Below, one piece after another: positions 1 through 4,989 of a stretch of 9,797 nucleotides of DNA. Below the pieces are notes generated by a model. The model saw nothing but the letters and a program-made list of their open reading frames with translations, was not told where the DNA came from and did no database searches. The stretch covers positions 1 through 9,797 of the forward strand of contig CAYRFU010000275.1 of the NCBI GenBank assembly GCA_964423525.1, given 5' to 3'. Made by a program: the position numbers and the translations under genes. The stretch's first letter is position 1, and each line of letters begins with the position of its first letter. The DNA comes from CAYRFU01 sp964423525 (GTDB lineage: Bacteria; Vulcanimicrobiota; Xenobia; Xenobiales; JADMJV01).

Positions 1-116
1 GCCTTGGTGGCGGAAACTGGCCGGTCTAGCCCAAGTTTCCAGCGTGGCGACGGAGCACGCTCCGCCGTGGTGGCGGAAACTGGCCGGTCTAGCCCAAGTT
101 TCCAGCGTGGCGACGG
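1..116. repeat. Tandem direct repeat, 63-bp period, two copies visible
   Basis: Positions 1-53 recur at 64-116 with a single mismatch (T4 against G67), giving a 63-bp period. The left edge coincides with the window edge, so the array probably continues upstream. Each unit has an imperfect inverted repeat: GGAAACTGG at 12-20 pairs with CC and AGTTTCC at 31-32 and 34-40, with A33 bulged and a 10-nt loop; the same structure recurs at 75-103. The junction between units is itself a palindrome, CGGAGC-AC-GCTCCG at 51-64. There is no T-run after the hairpins, so a simple intrinsic terminator is not supported. Because 63 is a multiple of three, several frames stay open through the array (for example frame 1 to a TGA at 142-144 and frame 2 to a TAG at 176-178), so coding potential cannot be excluded. 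It is most likely an intergenic, REP-like repeat family. Confidence 0.85.
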
Positions 117-161
117 CCCGCTCTGGCCTGGGCCTCTCGGCTGAGACAACGCTGATTTTAT

Positions 162-190
162 TTGACACTGTTATATAGCAGTGTTATGAT
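162..190 (+). promoter_or_regulatory. Promoter P1 of the 299-aa gene
   Basis: A perfect -35 box TTGACA (162-167) lies 17 bp from the -10 box TATGAT (185-190). Transcription should begin near 197, giving a leader of about 24 nt that contains the GGAGGAGG ribosome binding site and precedes the GTG start at 221. The 23 bp from 160 to 182 are repeated exactly at 1102-1124, where they form a second promoter. The spacer is filled by a dyad, listed separately, so this promoter is probably regulated. Confidence 0.85.
165..184. promoter_or_regulatory. Operator-like dyad in P1, candidate MerR binding site
   Basis: ACACTGTTATATAGCAGTGT matches its own reverse complement in 9 of 10 base pairs; only the 171/178 pair fails. 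The dyad covers the last three bases of the -35 box and the whole 17-bp spacer, the position where MerR-family dimers classically bind. Classical MerR-activated promoters have overlong 19-20 bp spacers. This one has the optimal 17 bp, so binding would more likely repress than activate. Assignment to the MerR protein at 1140-1706 is inferred from proximity and from the second copy in front of that gene. Confidence 0.7.
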
Positions 191-204
191 GGAGGCATCA
201 CCTT

Positions 205-212
205 GGAGGAGG
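205..212 (+). promoter_or_regulatory. Strong ribosome binding site fixing the GTG start at 221
   Basis: GGAGGAGG is followed by 8 nt and then GTG at 221-223. This decides between the GTG and the in-frame TTG at 203. It also rules out the ATGs at 186 and 189, which are in another frame and overlap the -10 box. Confidence 0.75.
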
Positions 213-220
213 AACACCCT

Positions 221-1120
221 GTGCAGACCCTGAGCCGTCCCATCACCACCACCTGTCGCTTCGAGACCCGTCTCTATCTCCACGCTGAAGGTCGTCTGTC
301 GCTAGCGGTCGACCAACCCGTCGAATCCTTGCGACTAGAAGGCTTCCACGGACAGCTCCTCGACTCAGAACAGGCCCGGCTCCGCTTTCGTCAAGCACAA
401 GAAGAGAACCGGCCGGTGGTTCTAGTGGAGAAGCCGCGCCAGGGAGGCCTGGCCATCTGCTGGGCTAATCTGTCCCAGAACGACGTCTGTTTGGCACATC
501 GGCTAGAAGGCTCAGAGGAACAAGACCTCAGAGAGTGGGAGGATCGTTTTCGGGCCGGTCAGCTCAATGCTCTTGAGCCAGCCCTGGTGACGGCCCTCGA
601 ATTTGGCCTGCTCGGTCGCTTCACCGCCTGGCTGGCTACCGTGCCCGAAGAGCCAGGGGTCGAGACGCCCCAAGACCGCAAAGCTCTGGTGCGTCGCATC
701 ATTCAGGCGGTGGAGGAGACTTTCAAAATGGACCCTGAGCGTAAGAGCGCTCTGGCTCAGCAGGTGGCTCGTCAACTTTTACCCGAGCCAGGGGCCGATT
801 TCGAGGCCCTCTTCACGGAGGAGGGTGGGCGGCCTCGCTGCGGACCGGTCCGTCCCCGCCCAGAACCTAACTGTCAACAGCCCTTGCAAGACATCCGGGA
901 CCGGTTGCTTTTGGCCTGTGAAGAGCAGCGGCGAGAGCTCCTGGTTCGAGCTGAGGTCTGGCTTGAGAGGCTGGCCGATATTCCCCGTCTGGCCGTCAAA
1001 GCCGCCAGTCTGGCTTTTCTGTGCCAACAACAGAGCCAGCAGGCCCACCCTCAACTTCACCCGTTATTGGACCGGTTGGACCTTTTTCTGGAAACGGTTT
1101 CATTTGACACTGTTATATAG
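221..1120 (+). CDS. Unrecognised 299-aa protein with a VIT/VWA-tail-like motif
   Basis: I do not recognise this protein as a named family. The GTG start at 221 is chosen because GGAGGAGG (205-212) sits 8 nt upstream; a TTG at 203 is in frame but lies before that site. There is no signal peptide or membrane segment, so a cytoplasmic location is likely. Residues 1-110 look like beta-strands. Residues 123-139 read VTALEFGLLGRFTAWLA, resembling the segment after the VWA domain in the 838-aa protein downstream (residues 555-571, ELSLQSGLLCTQTAFVA) and the YGLL-TRFTAFVA type of motif common in bacterial VIT/VWA proteins. The rest is mostly helical and charged, with a Pro/Arg-rich linker near residues 200-220. 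The last codons (SFDTVI and TAG) are written by the P2 promoter/operator. It may be a stripped-down relative or partner of the VIT/VWA protein. The frame is convincing; the function is unknown. Confidence 0.85.
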   Translation: MQTLSRPITTTCRFETRLYLHAEGRLSLAVDQPVESLRLEGFHGQLLDSEQARLRFRQAQEENRPVVLVEKPRQGGLAICWANLSQNDVCLAHRLEGSEEQDLREWEDRFRAGQLNALEPALVTALEFGLLGRFTAWLATVPEEPGVETPQDRKALVRRIIQAVEETFKMDPERKSALAQQVARQLLPEPGADFEALFTEEGGRPRCGPVRPRPEPNCQQPLQDIRDRLLLACEEQRRELLVRAEVWLERLADIPRLAVKAASLAFLCQQQSQQAHPQLHPLLDRLDLFLETVSFDTVI

Positions 1121-1132
1121 CAGTTCTATAAT
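1104..1132 (+). promoter_or_regulatory. Promoter P2 of the MerR-VIT/VWA operon
   Basis: A perfect -35 TTGACA (1104-1109), a 17-bp spacer and a perfect -10 TATAAT (1127-1132) make this the strongest promoter visible in the window. It lies across the 3' end of the 299-aa gene: that gene's TAG stop (1118-1120) falls in the spacer. Positions 1102-1124 are identical to 160-182 of P1. The predicted transcription start, about 7 nt after the -10 box, falls at or next to the GTG start codon at 1140, implying a leaderless mRNA. Confidence 0.88.
1107..1126. promoter_or_regulatory. Second copy of the operator-like dyad, in P2
   Basis: This is the counterpart of the dyad in P1, reading ACACTGTTATATAGCAGTTC. 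Here 7 of 10 pairs are complementary because the right arm ends in TTC instead of TGT, while the inner 16 bp (1109-1124) are unchanged. It may bind the same regulator more weakly. Its location in front of the MerR gene implies autoregulation; this is inference. Confidence 0.65.
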
Positions 1133-1139
1133 CGGGACG

Positions 1140-1706
1140 GTGGAACAATCGCGAGGACCCTGGCGTCTGAAACAGTTGGTGGCCCTGGCTCGCGACCTCC
1201 AGGAGGAGGCGGGCGCGAGCGGCGATTCCAAGAGAGTTCGTTGGAAACCGACCGAAAGACTCGTCCGCTACTACACCACCCTGGGCTTGATCGATGGTCC
1301 AACCGAGATGCGGGGGCGAACGGCTTACTATTCAGCCCGTCACATCTTACAGCTTTTGGCTATCAAGAAACTTCAGGCCGAGGGGTGGTCGCTTGAAGAG
1401 ATTCAGCCACGGCTGGTCGGTCTGACCAGTCGAGAGTTAGAGAGAATGGTCGGCCTGGAGCCGGGTTGGCTCCAGACCCAGCCCCAGGACCCGTCTCCAA
1501 GGAGTCGCTTCTGGGCCGAAACACCGCGGCCAAGCGAGTGGAAAATTGAACCTGCCAAGTCAGCCGGGTTTCCTCTGAAGGGTATCGAACTAGCCCCAGG
1601 AATAACCGTGATGATCGATGCTAAGATTCACCCCAACGCTGACCCAGATGAGATCCGTCGAGCCGCCTCAGGGCTGCTCGAGTATCTCGACAAGGACAGA
1701 CCGTGA
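1140..1706 (+). CDS. MerR-family transcriptional regulator
   Basis: A 188-aa DNA-binding regulator. Residues 8-20 form a first helix. After a linker, residues 38-54 (TERLVRYYTTLGLIDGP) match the MerR signature T-R-YY-LGL, followed by a wing with RGRTAYYSARHILQLLAIKKLQ and a helix GWSLEEIQPRL. This is the full winged HTH of a subfamily I recall next to VIT/VWA genes (RYYTTLGL, RGRTAxY, LQLxAIKxLQ). The C-terminus (about 148-185, including GIELAPGITVMIDAKIH) is a small predicted beta/alpha domain, not a Cys-rich metal site, so metal sensing is unlikely. GTG at 1140 is chosen because no Shine-Dalgarno precedes it and P2 would start transcription almost exactly there. The stop overlaps the next gene's GTG by 4 nt. 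It probably controls P1 and P2 through the shared dyad (inference). Confidence 0.92.
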   Translation: MEQSRGPWRLKQLVALARDLQEEAGASGDSKRVRWKPTERLVRYYTTLGLIDGPTEMRGRTAYYSARHILQLLAIKKLQAEGWSLEEIQPRLVGLTSRELERMVGLEPGWLQTQPQDPSPRSRFWAETPRPSEWKIEPAKSAGFPLKGIELAPGITVMIDAKIHPNADPDEIRRAASGLLEYLDKDRP

Positions 1707-4219
1707 ATCCCACCGCCAGGGCTGAAGAGAAGCTGGCCGCTCACTGGCGGGACCAGGGCTGGCAGGGCTTCGGAGCGCTGGCTGCCCCGACCGGGAATTT
1801 GCCCTTAAAAGGGATCACCATCCAGGGGCGGGTGAGCGGCCTTTTCTATCACCTGAAGATGGTCCAGGTGTATTATAACGTTTTCGAAGAGCCTCTCGAC
1901 TGTCACTATATCTTCCCTTTGGCGGGCACGATGGCCGTCACCAGTTTTGCCCTCCAGGTCGGGCCGGAGGTCTCGAGAGGGGTGCTTCTCGAGCGGGAAG
2001 AGGCTCGCGAGACGGCTCTAGCGGACTCGGAACAAGGGTCTCTGAGCGCTCTGCTCGAGCAGGAACGCACGGAGATCTTCACCGCCACCGTCTCCAATCT
2101 CCCTCCTTCCCGGGCCGTTTATGTTGCTATCGAGGTTTGCGGGCAGCTCGACTTTTATCGAGATCAGGCTTTTTTTCGGTTTCCCCTGGTGGTTGCACCT
2201 CGCTATGCGCCGGGGCTCGCTCTGGACGGGACGCCTGTTGGGGCAGGCGTCGACCTTGATACCATAGAGGTGCCAGACGCCAGCCGGATCAGCCCCCCTC
2301 GGCTGCTACCAGGGTGCCCCAATTCGGTCCACCTCAGTTTTCAACTACGGATCGATGACGCCGGCCTCGGCTTTGGTGCTCCCCAGAGTCAGCACGAAGG
2401 GCTGGTTGTGGAGAAGACGCTCGATGGAGCTCTCGAAGCGACGCTCAAGCCAACGGTCGAGAGTCTGCCAGGAGACCTGGTCCTCACTTTTCCTTTGGGA
2501 GGTCGGGCCTTCCACTCCAGTCTGGTGTGCTCCAACAACGCCTTCATCGTGACCATCGTTCCTCCCGACCTTCAACAGAAGCAGATCGAACCTCTCGACC
2601 TGATGGTCGTTCTCGACCTCAACGGCTCACCGGCCTGGGTCGAAGAACAGGTCCACTCTGGTCTGGCAAGAATACAAGCCAAGCTGGGCCCTTCTGACCG
2701 CCTAGGCCTTTGGGTCAATGGGGAGACCATTCCCCTGGGCCCCCCTGCTAGTTTGAGCCTGCCTAAGGTTGGACTGTCTCCCGGCTATAGCGGGGACCTG
2801 GGAAAAGCTCTCACGAACTGTCTCGCTAGCCTTGAGGTTAGACCTTCGCGACGACAGGCGATCTTGATGGTGACGGGCGGCTTGACCGCTCAGGAAAAGT
2901 CGGTGGCTCAGCTGATGAAAGAGCAGGGACGAGGGGTCGAACTCCACGCTCTGGCTATCGGGCGGTCTCCCAATTTCGCCTTTCTTCAGTGGCTTTGCCA
3001 GACCAATCACGGAGCGGTTCATCCTGCTCTTGGAGAGGCTTCCTTCCAATCTGCTCTCGACAAGGCCGTGAATGGCCTGGGACCGGTTTTGCGGGACGTT
3101 GGGTTAGAGGGCTTGGCCACCGAAGCTCCCTGCGGGCGCAACCTTTACGCCGGCTGCCCGGGCTTCTTCGTGGGCCGATATGAGGGCTATCCGCCCTCTT
3201 CGGTGACGGTTCGCGGCAGCCTGGTCGATCACTCCAGTGCCACCCAAACGATTCCCTCCACCGCCCGTGAGGAGCCTCTTCTGCCTCTTTTGTGGGCCAA
3301 GGCCGCCATCGCGCGCCTGGAAGGAGAGAGCGTGGTCGACGAACAGGCCCGTCTGCAGTTGGTAGAGCTTTCGCTTCAAAGCGGTCTACTCTGCACCCAG
3401 ACAGCCTTTGTGGCCAAAAACGATCGCTTTCGGTCTCGCCTGATCTCTCCCCGGACGAGGGTGGTTCAACCCGTCCCCCAGGCGGAGGAGCAGACCGACC
3501 TGTTCGCTGATGCTCCCAGCTTGTTCGACCAGCCTTCGGGAGGACGGGAGTTGTTCGGGTCCGCTCCTGATACCAGCGCCCTGTTTGCAGCTGCCGAGAT
3601 GAGCCTCGAAGAGAGTAGCGAGCCCGAACTGTTCCTGGGTGACTGGGAGGACCAGGGTCTGGCCTCCGGACTAAAAGACCAGGCTTCCTTGCTGCAAGAG
3701 ACGAGGCCGGCCCAGAAAGCCTGGTCACCTACCATCGAGGAGCGGGATGAGCCGTGGACCGAGAAGACCCCTAAGCCCCTCGAGGAGATGGGTTGGGACG
3801 ACCTGCTGGAGTCTGAAGAGGACCAGGCTCAACCTCTGCAGGCCAAGCCGACTTTAGGTCGTAGGTCCGGACTCATGAGAGGATTGATCTCCCGCCCCGG
3901 CGGCGAACCCCCCCGCCTTTTGCGACGCAAGTCGACTCATCCAGAAGCTACTTCCAGGCTTCCGTTGGAAGGTCGGGTGGCAACTCTGGCGGCCGACAAG
4001 CTCAAGCGTTTGCTCGATGAGGTCGACCTGTCAGAACTCGCCTTGGTCCTCATCGAGGCTGAGAGCCAGCTAGTGGAGAAGCTACTCGCCATTTTGGGTC
4101 CCTTCCGCGGTCGAAATCTGGAGCTTCAGATGAATTGGGCAAGCCTTTCCAGGCTGGAAGAGCGGGCTCCCGCGAGAGCTAAGCTGGAACTGGCGGTCTC
4201 CAATCTGGAGTCCGAGTGA
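1703..4219 (+). CDS. VIT/VWA-type protein with FliG-C-like C-terminus
   Basis: An 838-aa multidomain protein, probably cytoplasmic (no signal peptide or transmembrane helix). Residues about 20-175 resemble a VIT domain: GxVSGLFYHLKMVQVYYN, then a YIFPL strand, an E-rich helix and NLPPSRAVYVAIE. Residues about 298-470 are a VWA-like Rossmann fold starting LDLMVVLDLNGS and ILMVTGG. Its metal site is degraded: D305-x-N307-x-S309 instead of DxSxS, and T391-G392-G393 instead of TDG. Residues 555-571 carry the conserved post-VWA motif. Residues 599-644 hold five LF dipeptides in an acidic, disordered stretch. Residues about 767-838 resemble the C-terminal domain of the flagellar switch protein FliG. 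AAGGA at 1692-1696 supports the GTG start, which overlaps the MerR stop (GTGA). VIT/VWA proteins usually act as protein-protein scaffolds; the partner here is unknown. Confidence 0.9.
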   Translation: MNPTARAEEKLAAHWRDQGWQGFGALAAPTGNLPLKGITIQGRVSGLFYHLKMVQVYYNVFEEPLDCHYIFPLAGTMAVTSFALQVGPEVSRGVLLEREEARETALADSEQGSLSALLEQERTEIFTATVSNLPPSRAVYVAIEVCGQLDFYRDQAFFRFPLVVAPRYAPGLALDGTPVGAGVDLDTIEVPDASRISPPRLLPGCPNSVHLSFQLRIDDAGLGFGAPQSQHEGLVVEKTLDGALEATLKPTVESLPGDLVLTFPLGGRAFHSSLVCSNNAFIVTIVPPDLQQKQIEPLDLMVVLDLNGSPAWVEEQVHSGLARIQAKLGPSDRLGLWVNGETIPLGPPASLSLPKVGLSPGYSGDLGKALTNCLASLEVRPSRRQAILMVTGGLTAQEKSVAQLMKEQGRGVELHALAIGRSPNFAFLQWLCQTNHGAVHPALGEASFQSALDKAVNGLGPVLRDVGLEGLATEAPCGRNLYAGCPGFFVGRYEGYPPSSVTVRGSLVDHSSATQTIPSTAREEPLLPLLWAKAAIARLEGESVVDEQARLQLVELSLQSGLLCTQTAFVAKNDRFRSRLISPRTRVVQPVPQAEEQTDLFADAPSLFDQPSGGRELFGSAPDTSALFAAAEMSLEESSEPELFLGDWEDQGLASGLKDQASLLQETRPAQKAWSPTIEERDEPWTEKTPKPLEEMGWDDLLESEEDQAQPLQAKPTLGRRSGLMRGLISRPGGEPPRLLRRKSTHPEATSRLPLEGRVATLAADKLKRLLDEVDLSELALVLIEAESQLVEKLLAILGPFRGRNLELQMNWASLSRLEERAPARAKLELAVSNLESE

Positions 4220-4989
4220 GTCTACCGTTCCTTCTCTCCATCCCTCACGGGGGCGTCACCATCCCCGAAGAAGTCGAAACGAGACTGGCGGTCGGCTTCG
4301 AAGAGGTGGCTGAAGATGTCGACCACTTCACTCGAGAGATTTTCGCGCTACCGGACGCGGCTTTGACCCTGGAAGCTGAGGTGTCACGAAGTATCGTGGA
4401 TCTGAATCGAGATCCGTGCCGCTACCCACCCCACGACCCTGATGGGGCCGTCAAGTCGATGACCCACACGGGCCACCGGCTTTATGGTGACTGGGAGATC
4501 GACCCGGCCACCATCGAAAGATTGATGGAGCGATACTGGAAGCCCTACCACCAGAGGCTGGTCAAAGCGATGTCCAGACCGGGTTTGAAGCTGGCCCTCG
4601 ACTGTCACTCCATGGCTGCTGTTGGGCCACCGGTTTCGCCTGACCCAGGTGCGACCCGACCGCTGATCTGCCTGGGTAACCGCCACGGCCAATCGGCTCC
4701 CGACAGCTGGCTCGGCGCTTTGGCCGAATGTTTTCAGGAGGTGTTCCATTTAGAGAAGGACCAGATCGCCTTCAATCAGCCCTACCCCGGCGGCTATATC
4801 ACCAGGCGCTATGCTGGCGATCCGTTGCCTTGGATTCAGATCGAGTATAGCCGAGCTCTCTACCTGACAGAGACTGTTTACGATCGGCAGAATCACCACC
4901 TCGACTCCGGCTGGGCCCGGCAGATGAGAGAGAAGTTTCGAGCGGTCTTAACCCGTCTCGAAAAGCGATTGGATTTGTGCGCAAGCTAG
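4216..4989 (+). CDS. N-formylglutamate amidohydrolase family enzyme
   Basis: A 257-aa protein covering the full usual length of the family, which hydrolyses N-formylglutamate to formate and glutamate in histidine degradation. Recognisable family motifs are LSIPHGG (S8-G13, with H11), DLNRDP (62-67), DCHSM (129-133, with H131), the glycine-rich GNRHG segment, QPYPGGYITRRYG-like residues before position 200, and IEYSR (209-213). The conserved histidines and E210 are the likely zinc-site residues, judged from the family pattern. There is no signal peptide, so it is cytoplasmic. The GTG start overlaps the preceding TGA by 4 nt, with GGAG at 4207-4210 five nt upstream, indicating translational coupling. 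No hut genes are visible, so the substrate could be another N-formyl or N-acyl amino acid; hutG is therefore not assigned. Confidence 0.9.
   Translation: MSLPFLLSIPHGGVTIPEEVETRLAVGFEEVAEDVDHFTREIFALPDAALTLEAEVSRSIVDLNRDPCRYPPHDPDGAVKSMTHTGHRLYGDWEIDPATIERLMERYWKPYHQRLVKAMSRPGLKLALDCHSMAAVGPPVSPDPGATRPLICLGNRHGQSAPDSWLGALAECFQEVFHLEKDQIAFNQPYPGGYITRRYAGDPLPWIQIEYSRALYLTETVYDRQNHHLDSGWARQMREKFRAVLTRLEKRLDLCAS

Noticed and set aside
1..116. CRISPR array
   Set aside because: Only two copies are visible, the 10-nt gap is a palindrome rather than a unique spacer, and the units are too long. It is a tandem repeat.
165..184. HspR-type HAIR operator
   Set aside because: The HAIR consensus CTTGAGT-N7-ACTCAAG does not match the dyad.
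603..1139. Long plus-strand open frame upstream of and in frame with the MerR gene
   Set aside because: It overlaps the well-supported 299-aa gene in another frame and gives a Trp/Arg-rich, unlikely protein. The MerR domain only begins after 1140.
2955..3728. 257-codon minus-strand open frame opposite the VIT/VWA gene
   Set aside because: Arg/Pro/Ser-rich translation typical of an antisense shadow in GC-rich DNA; no recognisable domain.
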